A stretch of 51,012 nt of DNA from Glycomyces arizonensis DSM 44726 (GTDB taxonomy: Bacteria; Actinomycetota; Actinomycetes; Mycobacteriales; Micromonosporaceae). A model generated the notes under the pieces. That model was not told where the DNA came from and did not search any database. It worked only from the letters and a program-made list of their open reading frames with translations. The stretch spans positions 1 through 51,012 of the forward strand of contig NZ_AXWO01000035.1 of NCBI RefSeq assembly GCF_000482705.1. The letters are read 5' to 3'. Both the position numbers and the translations under genes were made by a program. This document shows, in pieces, positions 33,165 through 41,136 of this stretch; within the stretch, counting starts at the first letter, position 1, and each line of letters starts with the position of its first letter.

Positions 33165-33242
33165 GTGAACAGGCAGCACACGACCCGCCACCGCGACGCG
33201 CGACGCGCCGCGGCCTCGTGCTGCCGAATGTGCGGCCGCTGA
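33165..33242 (+). CDS. Cysteine-containing leader peptide upstream of metN
   Basis: 25 residues from GTG 33165. The frame begins VNRQHTTRHRDARR and ends SCCRMCGR, with three cysteines in the last seven residues. There is no Shine-Dalgarno, and a possible promoter (TTGGAT, 18 bases, TCACTT) would place transcription at the GTG, as in leaderless mRNAs. Cys-rich short ORFs ahead of sulfur-amino-acid genes act as cysteine-responsive attenuators in actinobacteria. It ends 65 bases before metN, which itself lacks a clear ribosome binding site. Confidence 0.6.
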   Translation: MNRQHTTRHRDARRAAASCCRMCGR

Positions 33243-33307
33243 GGGCCCCCACGTCCGCCGCGCCCCGAAGCGGCAGCGAACCCACAGCGAAAGCGATCCT
33301 TCCTCCC

Positions 33308-34072
33308 ATGTCTGAGCCCAGCATCAGCCTGTCCGGCGTGCGCAAGCGCTTCGGCGACACCGTCGCGCTCGACGGCGTCGACCTCGACGTCCAGCCGGGC
33401 GAGATCTTCGGCATCCTCGGGCGCTCCGGCGCCGGCAAGTCGACGCTGCTGCGCACCGTCAACCTCCTCACCAGGCCCGACGCGGGGACCGTCCGCGTCG
33501 ACGGGGCCGAGCTCACCGCCCTGTCCGGGCGCGAGCTGCGGGCCGCCCGCGCCAAGACCGCGATGATCTTCCAGCATTTCAACCTGCTGTCCAACCGCAA
33601 CGCCGCGTCCAATGTGGCGCTGCCGTTGCGCCTGGCGCGCACCCCCCGCGCCCGGCGCCGCGCCCGAGCGCTCGAACTGCTCGACCTGGTGGGCCTGGCC
33701 GACAAGGCCCGCGCCTACCCCGGGCAGCTCTCGGGCGGGCAGCGCCAGCGCCTGGCGATCGCCCGCGCCCTGGCCGCCGAACCGGCGGTGCTGCTCTCCG
33801 ACGAGGCCACCAGCGCGCTCGACACCGACACCACCGACGAGATCCTCGACCTGCTCGCGCGGCTCAACCGCGAGCTCGGGCTGACGGTCCTGCTCATCAC
33901 CCACGAACTCGAGGTCATCACCCGGATCTGCCACCGCGCCGCGGTGATGGAGGCCGGGCGATTCGCCGAGACCGGTCCGGTGCCCGAGCTCCTGGCCGAC
34001 CCGGCCACGCGCCTGGGTTCTTCGGCGCGGCGCCTGGCCGCGCGCCTGCTCGGCGAGGAGGCCGTGCGATGA
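33308..34072 (+). CDS. metN: Methionine ABC transporter ATP-binding protein MetN
   Basis: 254 residues. Walker A GRSGAGKST, FQHFNLLSNRNAASNVALPL (characteristic of MetN), signature LSGGQRQR, Walker B AVLLSDEATSALD and switch His in LLITHELEVI. It is shorter than E. coli MetN (343) because the C-terminal regulatory ACT-like domain that binds methionine is absent, so trans-inhibition by methionine is not expected. It is first in metN-metI-metQ, and the stop overlaps metI as ATGA. Confidence 0.92.
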   Translation: MSEPSISLSGVRKRFGDTVALDGVDLDVQPGEIFGILGRSGAGKSTLLRTVNLLTRPDAGTVRVDGAELTALSGRELRAARAKTAMIFQHFNLLSNRNAASNVALPLRLARTPRARRRARALELLDLVGLADKARAYPGQLSGGQRQRLAIARALAAEPAVLLSDEATSALDTDTTDEILDLLARLNRELGLTVLLITHELEVITRICHRAAVMEAGRFAETGPVPELLADPATRLGSSARRLAARLLGEEAVR

Positions 34073-34722
34073 ACGACCGGCTCGGCGAGCACCTCACCGA
34101 GGCGTTCTGGGAGACCCTCCACATCGTCGGCGTCTCCGGCGCTTGGACGCTGCTGGGCGGCCTGCTCCTCGGCACGGTCCTCTACGTCACCTCCAAGACC
34201 GGGCCCCGTCCGCTGGCCGCGGTGAACGCGCCGCTGGGCCTGGCGGTCAACGTCGGCCGCAGCGCGCCGTTCGTGCTGCTCATGGTCGCGGTGGTGCCGC
34301 TGACCAGGGCCCTGACCGGCACCACGATCGGCACCGAGGCGGCGATCGTGCCGCTCGCGGTGGCGTCGATCCCGTTCTACGCGCGATTGGTCGAATCCGC
34401 GCTCCTCGAAGTCCAGCCGGGCCTCATCGAGGCGGCCCGGTCCATGGGCGCGGGCGTGACGGCCCTGGTGTGGCGCGTGGTGCTGCCCGAGGCGACGCCG
34501 GGCCTCATCCGGGGCTTCACCGTGACGCTCGTCGCGGTCGTCTCGTACTCGGCGATGGCCGGGATCGTCGGCGGCGGCGGGCTGGGCGACCTGGCCTACC
34601 GCTACGGCTACCAGCGGTTCGAGACCGCGTACATGATCTGGCCGCTGGTGATCCTCGTCGTGCTCGTGCAGCTGTTCCAGATCCTCGGCGACCGGTGCGC
34701 CCGCACCCTCGACCGCCGATAA
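34069..34722 (+). CDS. metI: Methionine ABC transporter permease MetI
   Basis: 217 residues with five membrane helices; NVGRSAPFVLLMVAVVPLTR and the EAA loop EAARSMGAGVTALVWRVVLP are typical of MetI. GIVGGGGLGDLAYRYGYQRF is the conserved C-terminal segment. It forms the homodimeric channel with MetN. ATG 34069 overlaps the metN stop. Confidence 0.94.
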   Translation: MNDRLGEHLTEAFWETLHIVGVSGAWTLLGGLLLGTVLYVTSKTGPRPLAAVNAPLGLAVNVGRSAPFVLLMVAVVPLTRALTGTTIGTEAAIVPLAVASIPFYARLVESALLEVQPGLIEAARSMGAGVTALVWRVVLPEATPGLIRGFTVTLVAVVSYSAMAGIVGGGGLGDLAYRYGYQRFETAYMIWPLVILVVLVQLFQILGDRCARTLDRR

Positions 34723-34754
34723 ACCAGTAATTCCCATCCCACAAGGAGAAAACC

Positions 34755-35585
34755 ATGTCCACTCGTCGTGCCCTCGCGGGCGCCTCCATCGCCGCCGCCA
34801 CCGCGCTGGCCCTGACCGCCTGCGGCTCCGACTCGGACGAGCCGGCCGAGACCGACGGGACGGTCACCGTCGCCGCGACCTCCGTCCCCCACGCCGAGAT
34901 CCTCCAGTTCATCAGCGACGAACTCGCCGCGGACGCCGACCTCACGATCGAGATCGAGGAGTTCAGCGACTACGCGCAGATCAACCCGGCCACCGAGGAC
35001 GGCTCGGTGACCGCGAACTACTTCCAGACCCTCCCCTACCTGGAGGAGTTCAACGAGCAGCACGGCACCGACCTGACCGAGATCGCGCCGGTGCACATCG
35101 AGCCGCTCGCGCTGTACTCCAGCAGCGTCGACACCCTCGAGACGCTCCCCGAGGGCGCGCAGGTGGCGATCCCGAACGACGCCTCCAACGGCGGCCGGGC
35201 GCTCGCCCTCTTGGCCGACGCGGGCCTGATCACGCTCGCCGAGGGCGTGGACGTGACCGTGGCCACCGAGGACGACATCGCCGAGAACCCGCTGAACCTC
35301 GAGATCGTGCCCGTCGAGGCGCCGCAGCTGCCGCGCACGCTCGAGGACGTCGACGCGGCGGTCATCAACGGCAACTACGCGCTCGAAGCGGACCTGAGCC
35401 CGGCCGAGGACGCTTTGTACAGCGAGTCCGCCGAGGGCAACCCGTACGCGAACTACCTGGTGACCACGGCCGCGAACGCCGAGAACGAGGACGTCCTCAA
35501 GCTCGCCGAGCTGCTCCAGTCCGACGAGGTGAAGCAGTTCATCGAGCAGACCTACACCGACGGATCGGTCATCCCGGCCTCCTGA
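34755..35585 (+). CDS. metQ: Methionine ABC transporter substrate-binding lipoprotein MetQ
   Basis: 276 residues behind AAGGAG. The signal peptide ends in a lipobox, LALTACG (Cys at about 23). The NlpA/MetQ family motifs are VAATSVPHAEIL, NYFQTLPYLEEFN, VAIPNDASNGGRALALL and DAAVINGNYA. The ligand should be methionine, or D-methionine and its relatives; the leader peptide upstream hints that cysteine supply is monitored too. The last 17 bases overlap the open end of the integrase frame on the other strand. Confidence 0.94.
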   Translation: MSTRRALAGASIAAATALALTACGSDSDEPAETDGTVTVAATSVPHAEILQFISDELAADADLTIEIEEFSDYAQINPATEDGSVTANYFQTLPYLEEFNEQHGTDLTEIAPVHIEPLALYSSSVDTLETLPEGAQVAIPNDASNGGRALALLADAGLITLAEGVDVTVATEDDIAENPLNLEIVPVEAPQLPRTLEDVDAAVINGNYALEADLSPAEDALYSESAEGNPYANYLVTTAANAENEDVLKLAELLQSDEVKQFIEQTYTDGSVIPAS

Positions 35586-37356
35586 GGCCCGGCCCAACCC
35601 GGTTGCACCGGCCAGGACGCGACACGTAAGATGGTTGCGGCCAGGCCGGGCAACGGGTCTGGCGAAGGGGCGTGGCGCAATTGGTAGCGCATCGGTCTCC
35701 AAAACCGAGGGTTGCAGGTTCGAGTCCTGTCGCCCCTGCAAGACCAGCATTATCCGAACACCGGGCCGTGATGAACGGCCCGGTGTTCGTCATTTCGGGC
35801 CCCAAATGACTGCGTTGCTCGGGCAGCAGGGGCGTGAACGGCGACCGGATCTCATCGGCGCTGACCTTTGGCTCGCCGGTCGCTTCATCGACGTAGACGA
35901 ACAGTCGTTTGAAGAAGGACCTGTGGAAGGTCTTGTGGAAATCCTCTGGCACCGTCCTTAGCAGCCGCCGAGGATCATCCAGCAGTTGCAGCAGTATCGC
36001 GATCGCCTCGCCAGCACGCTCCACCTTGGTTTCGCCAACCTCAGCCAGACGTTCATCGATTGCCGCCAGCTCATCGCGGACCCGCCGCATCTTGACTTCG
36101 AGCCGGTCCTGCGGCCATTCAGGGTTCCCGACCAGATCGAGCAGGTGGTCCTGTTGGCTGACCAGCCGGTCGTGTTCGGCCTCCAGGTTCCGCCTCAGCG
36201 AAGCCGACAGCGAGCCCTTCTCCCGCAGCGCCTTGTCGATAGCGGCCCGAAGTTCTGCCGCAGTTGATGGCGGGACATTCAAGGTCGCATAGTGCGCGGC
36301 GACCGCAGCCTCGATTTTCGCGACAGGCATCCTGGGCGTCTGGCAGTGCTTTCCTGCCTTGCCGCTGCATAGGAAGTACGAGTACACGATGCCGCGCCGG
36401 TTCTTCACCGTGTCGAGGTAGAAGCGCGTGCGGCAGTTTGCACACCACAGAAGCCCCTTCAGCGGATGGTCGTGGACGCGCTCACGAGTGCCAGCGCCAC
36501 GCTGGTTGACGAGCACGTCCTGGACCCGGTCGAACAACTCCTGGCTGACCAACGGCTCGTGCCGGCCGTCGTACTCCTTGCCCTTGAACACGACTCGTCC
36601 GAGATACCGCCGGTCGCGGAGCAGTCGGCCGATGGTCTCGATGGTCACCGGCCGACCGTTGGGCACATCCTTCCTCGGGCGAGTCCGCAACCCCGCCTCC
36701 GTCACCGCGCGCTGGAGGTCCTTGAAGCCGTAGCGCCCTGTTGCGTAGAGCTTGAACATCGTTACGACGAAAGGCGCTCGCTCGGCATCGACGGCGACTG
36801 TCCGCACTTCGCGGCCGTCGATCCTCTCCCCCACGTTCAGATATCCGAGCGGAGCAATACCGGGGATGCCGCCACGGGACGCCTTCGCGGCCATCTTGTA
36901 GGCGACGTCCGCGCCGGACGCGCGGGACTGGTACTCGTTGACGCCGTCGAGGATCGCGGCCACCAAGTCGCCGATGTAACTGTCCTCGGTGTAATCCATG
37001 ATCGAGACCAACTGCACACCGAGCTTCCGAAGCTCCCGGCGAGTGATCGCCGCGTCGGTGGTGTCGCGGTGCATGCGCGAGCGGGCGTAGACCACGATCG
37101 CATCGACGTCCTTGCTGTTCCTGACTCGCGCCATCATCTCTTGGAACTTCGGTCGCCCATCGACCGTCATCGCCGATCGACCTGGCTCGACGTACTCCTC
37201 TACGACCTCCATCCCGAGCTCTTCAGCCTTCCGCAGGCAGGCTTTGCGCTGCGCTGGAATGGAGTTCCCCTCGGGGTCATAGTCGGTGTCGACTTGGCTG
37301 CGGGAGGACACCCGCAGGTACAGCACCGCTCGCTTCTTCTTGCTGGTTTCACTCAT
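35569..37356 (-). CDS. int: Large serine recombinase / integrase of the integrative element
   Basis: 595 codons. The resolvase catalytic domain (about 8-155) has YLRVSSRSQ with the nucleophilic serine, YVEPGRSA and VYARSRMHRD. A recombinase domain follows (IPGIAPLGYL to LRDRRYLGRVVFKGKEYDG), then a zinc ribbon (CANCR...CSGKAGKHC) and a coiled coil rich in Leu/Glu/Arg (about 380-460). The real protein probably ends near residue 530, but no stop occurs there: the frame runs antisense through the tRNA-Trp gene and stops inside metQ. The start ATG overlaps the upstream small ORF. Confidence 0.9.
   Translation of the reverse strand: MSETSKKKRAVLYLRVSSRSQVDTDYDPEGNSIPAQRKACLRKAEELGMEVVEEYVEPGRSAMTVDGRPKFQEMMARVRNSKDVDAIVVYARSRMHRDTTDAAITRRELRKLGVQLVSIMDYTEDSYIGDLVAAILDGVNEYQSRASGADVAYKMAAKASRGGIPGIAPLGYLNVGERIDGREVRTVAVDAERAPFVVTMFKLYATGRYGFKDLQRAVTEAGLRTRPRKDVPNGRPVTIETIGRLLRDRRYLGRVVFKGKEYDGRHEPLVSQELFDRVQDVLVNQRGAGTRERVHDHPLKGLLWCANCRTRFYLDTVKNRRGIVYSYFLCSGKAGKHCQTPRMPVAKIEAAVAAHYATLNVPPSTAAELRAAIDKALREKGSLSASLRRNLEAEHDRLVSQQDHLLDLVGNPEWPQDRLEVKMRRVRDELAAIDERLAEVGETKVERAGEAIAILLQLLDDPRRLLRTVPEDFHKTFHRSFFKRLFVYVDEATGEPKVSADEIRSPFTPLLPEQRSHLGPEMTNTGPFITARCSDNAGLAGATGLEPATLGFGDRCATNCATPLRQTRCPAWPQPSYVSRPGRCNRVGPGLRRPG
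35666..35738 (+). tRNA. tRNA-Trp (anticodon CCA)
   Basis: 73 bases. Acceptor AGGGGCG (35666-35672) pairs with CGCCCCT (35731-35737); G35738 is the discriminator. The anticodon stem TCGGT/ACCGA encloses CTCCAAA, giving CCA at 35699-35701. The T arm contains GGTTCGA. It is the apparent insertion site of the integrative element that follows. Confidence 0.95.
35755..35789 (+). terminator. Terminator after tRNA-Trp
   Basis: Perfect 14-base stem CGAACACCGGGCCG / CGGCCCGGTGTTCG with a seven-base loop, 16 bases after the tRNA. It may belong to the host side of the junction, which would place the attachment site just beyond it or inside the tRNA. Confidence 0.75.
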
Positions 37357-37529
37357 GAACCGTCGGCCTTCCGATCGTCGTCATCGGTACAGCCCGCCAC
37401 ACGTTCGGACTCGTCATCACGCTCGGCGATCGCAAGGGCAGCGTCGACTAGCGTCGCGGCGAGCGATCGAACGTCGAATTCCTCACGCAGTTCTCCGACC
37501 ACGCGAATCCTGATGTCTCCGGCACCCAT
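37353..37529 (-). CDS. Small hypothetical protein upstream of integrase
   Basis: 58 residues from ATG 37529 (a GTG at 37538 is also possible). The stop overlaps the integrase start as ATGA, so the two are translationally coupled. The sequence has IRIRVVGELREEFDVRSLAA, then an acidic Asp/Glu-rich C-terminus with a single Cys. Position and coupling would suit an excision or directionality factor, but no helix-turn-helix is visible, so this is only positional inference. Confidence 0.6.
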   Translation of the reverse strand: MGAGDIRIRVVGELREEFDVRSLAATLVDAALAIAERDDESERVAGCTDDDDRKADGS

Positions 37530-38011
37530 GGCAGTCACCGCCCGGCACCGGGGTAGCGGCGGGTTGATGCCACGGTAGGCCGACTCCACGGGGCCATCAA
37601 GCACCCCGGAGTACGGGGCTCCGAACGGAGGAACCGACTCCGGATCAGGTGCGGGAAGCGCCGCGAAAAGGGCAGGAAAAAGACGAGTGATGAGGTGCGG
37701 TGTTCCACAACGGGTGTCTCACCGGCATCGCGAATCCAGCTCTGGTGACCAACCATCTTACAGCATGAATCACTCCGAGTTAATTACTGCTCACGTTCGC
37801 TGCAGCTCGGTCAGTAACCGCCCCAGCATCGCAAGGCAGTAACCGCCCCTCGAACGTTTTTTCCGAAGGCAGCGGCGCCGGTAACCGCCAGGTGCGCAGG
37901 CGCTCGCCTCAAGACCGGTTACTCGATGTTCTTTCCCTATGAGTCCTCCTGCCGCGCTGATCAGGTCGACTCGAGAGATTGCTCAGCGCGCGAGCAGATG
38001 GGAGGTGCAGC
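37530..38011. other. Intergenic region with iterons and control sequences
   Basis: 482 bases between the divergent int operon and the replication-relaxation gene. Apart from the iteron cluster (37812-37922) and an AT-rich patch around 37770-37800 (GAGTTAATTACTGC), no gene is seen. It probably holds the divergent promoters of the element and may be its origin of replication. Confidence 0.5.
37812..37922 (+). repeat. Iteron-like repeats (GTAACCGCC)
   Basis: CAGTAACCGCCCC occurs exactly at 37812-37824 and 37837-37849 (25 bases apart). GGTAACCGCC follows at 37880-37889, and an inverted half (GGTTAC) lies at 37917-37922. A further inverted copy, GCGGTTACTG, is at 39024-39033 beyond the gene. Such iterons typically bind a replication initiator or regulator. 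Confidence 0.65.
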
Positions 38012-38935
38012 TTGGCCGCTAGGCGTACCCCAGGCAAGAACACCGGAGACTTCGACGAGATCGCTGGTCGGTTGATGGAGCGTGACTTCGCGATCATCGA
38101 GACCCTCGCACGCCACAAGATCATGACCGCCGGGATGCTTGAGGCACTGTTCTTCCCCTCAGCCCACTCAGCGGCAGCTCGCCTTCTGACCCTGTACGAG
38201 ATGGGCATCCTGTCGCGATGGCGCAATCCCTCCAGCCGCGCCTACCGCTACGTCCTGGGTTGGCGCGGGCAGTACCTCCATGCGATGCGCACCGACGAGA
38301 AGCCTCCGACCAAGGCCAACGCGGCATTCAAGGCCCAACAGCACTTCCTCTCCGCGCATCGTCCCCACACCGAGGGCATCAACGCGTTCTACTGCCGCCT
38401 CATGCGCGCTGCCCGCTCCCGGGGCGATGTCGAAGTCGACTGGCAGTTCGAGCCATACAGCGCCTATAGCGGCATGCGTTCCGACGCGAGTGTCACCCTC
38501 ACCTGGAACGACGGACGTCAGCTTTGGTTCTGGTTCGAGCACGACCGGGGCACCGAGACGCTGCAACGCCTGGCCGCCAAGGTCTCGAGCTACAAACAGC
38601 ACGTCTCGAACCATCACTACGAAAAGGCGGTACTGCTGATTGAGGTTCCTACCGCCGGCCGACTGGCGAACCTCCTGCCGCTGGTCACTGAGCTGTGGGA
38701 TGAGAGCCATCTCCGCAATACCCGCCTCAGCAAGCTCACCGTCGCCGTCAGTGCCGCGACCTCAGCCGAGCGTACGTTTACCAGGCCCGAGACGTTCCCC
38801 GATCCCTTCGACGACCCGCGCTGGAACGTGCTCGGCCGCGACCTGCCAGCCAGCCTCGGGGAGCTGCCCGAGATTTCCGAGGAGATCGCGAATCGGCCGA
38901 TCGTTTGGGATTGGGACCCGGAGGTTGACCCCTGA
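38012..38935 (+). CDS. Replication-relaxation family protein
   Basis: 307 residues from TTG 38012 behind GGGAGG (the frame is open 11 codons further upstream). The N-terminal winged helix (ERDFAIIETLARHKIMTAGM, LEALFFPSAHSAAARLLTLY) and following YVLGWRGQ region match the Replic_Relax (PF13814) family found on actinomycete plasmids and integrative elements. A central nuclease-like segment reads LWFWFEHDRGTETLQRLAAK. With the iterons on both sides, it is a candidate replication or relaxation protein of the element. Confidence 0.8.
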   Translation: MAARRTPGKNTGDFDEIAGRLMERDFAIIETLARHKIMTAGMLEALFFPSAHSAAARLLTLYEMGILSRWRNPSSRAYRYVLGWRGQYLHAMRTDEKPPTKANAAFKAQQHFLSAHRPHTEGINAFYCRLMRAARSRGDVEVDWQFEPYSAYSGMRSDASVTLTWNDGRQLWFWFEHDRGTETLQRLAAKVSSYKQHVSNHHYEKAVLLIEVPTAGRLANLLPLVTELWDESHLRNTRLSKLTVAVSAATSAERTFTRPETFPDPFDDPRWNVLGRDLPASLGELPEISEEIANRPIVWDWDPEVDP

Positions 38936-39179
38936 TGGTCGACCCCAAGGCAGGATCGCGGACTGCCCCAGCCGCTAGCGAACTCCGACCGCCCGACGTA
39001 TGCGCAGGTCAATGGCAGAGTTCGCGGTTACTGGCCAGCCCGACATATACATATCCCCCAGGCAAAAAGAAAGGGGTGGGCCGTCCGGCCCGCTGACTGG
39101 AACCTCCCCGTTCCCCTTGGGCTGCTTCGTATCCTCTCCAGAACTACCTATTCCCGGGTCCCATGGTTAGGATCGGCGG

Positions 39180-39746
39180 GTGCAGACGGGTCTGGTCAAC
39201 GCAGCGCGGGCGCTCGCCGAGCGGGAGCTGAGTGAATCGCTGCCGCGCCGGTGGAGGCACGTCACCGCGGTAGCCGCGAAGGCCGAGCGTCTCGCCCCGC
39301 TGCTGCCCGCTGAGCGCGACCGACACGCCCTCGTAGCCGCCGCAGTACTCCATGACGTCGGGTACGCGCCCATGGTCACGGAAACCGGCTTTCACCCGCT
39401 CGACGGGGCCCGATGGCTGCGGTCGATCAAGTTCGAAGACCGAGTAGCGGCGCTCGTCGCTCACCACACAAACGCCGTCGTAGAAGCTGAGCTGCGTGGT
39501 CTCGACGCCGACCTCCTCGCCGAATTTGATCGGGAGGATTCCCCTGTTACTGACCTGCTGTGGTTCTGCGACCTGACTACCGGCCCGGATGGCCAGGATT
39601 TCTCGGTCCAGGAGCGCGTCGAGGAGGTTCGCGAGCGCTACGGGCCGAGCTCAGTAGTTCGGGAATTCATTGACCGAAGCGCCGGAACCTTCGACGAAGT
39701 GGCGAAGCGGGTTGAGGCCCTGTTCCCGCCATCTCAACCGATGTAG
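39180..39746 (+). CDS. HD domain phosphohydrolase
   Basis: 188 residues from GTG 39180. HD motif: WRHVTAVAAKAERLA supplies the first His, AAVLHDVGYAP the HD pair, and LVAHHTNAV the further His ligands. The -10 TAGGAT (39168-39173) lies six bases before the GTG and there is no Shine-Dalgarno, so the mRNA may be leaderless. HD proteins like this often accompany NUDIX and XRE genes in actinomycete integrative elements. Its 3' end overlaps the convergent NUDIX gene by 13 bases. Confidence 0.85.
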   Translation: MQTGLVNAARALAERELSESLPRRWRHVTAVAAKAERLAPLLPAERDRHALVAAAVLHDVGYAPMVTETGFHPLDGARWLRSIKFEDRVAALVAHHTNAVVEAELRGLDADLLAEFDREDSPVTDLLWFCDLTTGPDGQDFSVQERVEEVRERYGPSSVVREFIDRSAGTFDEVAKRVEALFPPSQPM

Positions 39747-40204
39747 GGTTCCGCCAACTGCTGCAGACCATGAGCGATGCGCATCCGCATGGACGGGTTA
39801 ATCGGGAGACCGTCAAGCTCTTCAGGCGCGATCCAGGCAACGCGGACCGATTCAGCACTCGTAGCAAACTGGCCCCCGATCGGCCTGCCTCGGAATGCGA
39901 TTGAGAACTGCTGGCGAACTTCGCCATCCCCGTACTCGATGAGGTGACCGGGATCGGTGTACAACCCGATGATCCCGGTGACCTCGATGTCAATCCCAGT
40001 TTCTTCCCTGGTCTCTCGCACAGCTGTGTCCGCGATGCGCTCACCGAGATCATGGCCGCCACCCGGCAGAGCCCAGTCGCCATTGTCGGAGCGTTGGATG
40101 AGCAGCACCCGGCCTTCGTCATCAGTCACGAAGGCGACCGTTGACGGCACAACGCTGTTGGGCTCTGGAGCATCAGGGTTGTTGATGTGGTCGATACGGC
40201 TCAT
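39734..40204 (-). CDS. NUDIX hydrolase
   Basis: 156 residues. The Nudix box is GGHDLGERIADTAVRETREE followed by TGI, with an intact REUxEE core. Substrates are not predictable. In pSAM2 the transfer-immunity factor Pif also carries a Nudix motif, so a role in excluding a second element copy is possible. ATG 40204 overlaps the stop of the XRE gene (ATGA); both are driven by the promoter at 41025-41053. Confidence 0.88.
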   Translation of the reverse strand: MSRIDHINNPDAPEPNSVVPSTVAFVTDDEGRVLLIQRSDNGDWALPGGGHDLGERIADTAVRETREETGIDIEVTGIIGLYTDPGHLIEYGDGEVRQQFSIAFRGRPIGGQFATSAESVRVAWIAPEELDGLPINPSMRMRIAHGLQQLAEPYIG

Positions 40205-40968
40205 GGCCTCACCTTCCCATGACCGCCAGTCCAGGCATCGCGAGACGCGGACCAGACCCGATCAAAGCTGTCGGCGTATGAGTTGAACAGGGTCCCGCCT
40301 GCGAGCCTGCGCAGATGCAGTACGGGGGCATGGGCGGCTGGGAACCCGTAGAGATGCGTGTTGACCAGCATCTCGTCGTCATACCGATAGACGCTGTTGT
40401 ACAACGTCGCAGTGTGGAACCCCACGAAGACGCCCTCGATCTCTCGCAGTTTCTCATAGAAGGACAAGACGTTGCGAATCTTGGCGGCAAGCGCCTCACC
40501 GATGCCTTCCTCGCGTCCTCGAGTGGCGACGGCGTCGCAGTCGGGATCGCCCAGCAGCACCGTGATCTTGGTACCCGCCTCCGCTTTCGCCTTCAGCGCG
40601 TCGATCAGGTCGGGATCATGCTCAGGCAGGAAGAGCCCTGCATAGACGAGAATGCCGATCCGCTCAGTAGCGTTGTCGAACAGCCTCCGCCAGAGGTCGC
40701 TTGGAACCTGGAACCGGCGCGGGTAGGTGCAGATCACCTCCGACTGCGAGACGTGCGTCTGCCGCTCAGCGGTATCGATGTTCGGCCAGAGGTACTCCTC
40801 GGTCTCGTCAAGCATCGCAGCGAGGGCCGAACGGTGCCGCGGGTACGGCGTCCGCCCCGTGCTGATCCAGCGCCGCACCGTCTTGGCATCGACCTCGAGC
40901 TCCTCAGCCAGAGCCTCGGGCGTAACCCCCGCGGCCTGCATGGCGTCTTTCAATCTCTCGTTCGGCAT
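40201..40968 (-). CDS. XRE family regulator with DUF5919 domain
   Basis: 255 residues. N-terminal helix-turn-helix (about 1-60): MQAAGVTPEALAEELEVDAK, then TVRRWISTGRTPYPRHRSAL. The rest is a DUF5919-type domain: VPSDLWRRLFDNATERIGIL, ITVLLGDPDCDAVATRG and VFVGFHTATLYNSVYRYDDE, which has a phospholipase-D-like shape. This is a common repressor in actinomycete integrative elements. It has a strong promoter, and is divergent from the next gene. Confidence 0.88.
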   Translation of the reverse strand: MPNERLKDAMQAAGVTPEALAEELEVDAKTVRRWISTGRTPYPRHRSALAAMLDETEEYLWPNIDTAERQTHVSQSEVICTYPRRFQVPSDLWRRLFDNATERIGILVYAGLFLPEHDPDLIDALKAKAEAGTKITVLLGDPDCDAVATRGREEGIGEALAAKIRNVLSFYEKLREIEGVFVGFHTATLYNSVYRYDDEMLVNTHLYGFPAAHAPVLHLRRLAGGTLFNSYADSFDRVWSASRDAWTGGHGKVRP

Positions 40969-41024
40969 GAGGACTCCCGACCAGGGACGAGTTCAGTTGC
41001 GGAGGACGTCTTTTCGCGTCCCAT

Positions 41025-41053
41025 TGTGTAGTTCTAACGTCCCCGTCTGTCAA
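41025..41053 (-). promoter_or_regulatory. Promoter of the XRE-NUDIX operon
   Basis: -35 TTGACA (41048-41053), 17-base spacer, -10 TACACA (41025-41030) on the minus strand, 56 bases before the XRE start. This is the closest match to the sigma-70 consensus in the window. Confidence 0.7.
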
Positions 41054-41136
41054 GCACCATCCTTTGTATGCCGTTTTTCACCAGGTCAAGGCCGGGCGGC
41101 GTAGACGAAACCATCCGATCGGATGAAGGGAGACCG

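Noticed and set aside
33118..33307. SAM riboswitch ahead of metNIQ
   Set aside because: None of the conserved SAM aptamer cores was recognised; the Cys leader ORF explains the region better.
37812..37922. CRISPR array
   Set aside because: The repeats are short (10-13 bases), unevenly spaced and few, with no cas genes; iterons fit better.
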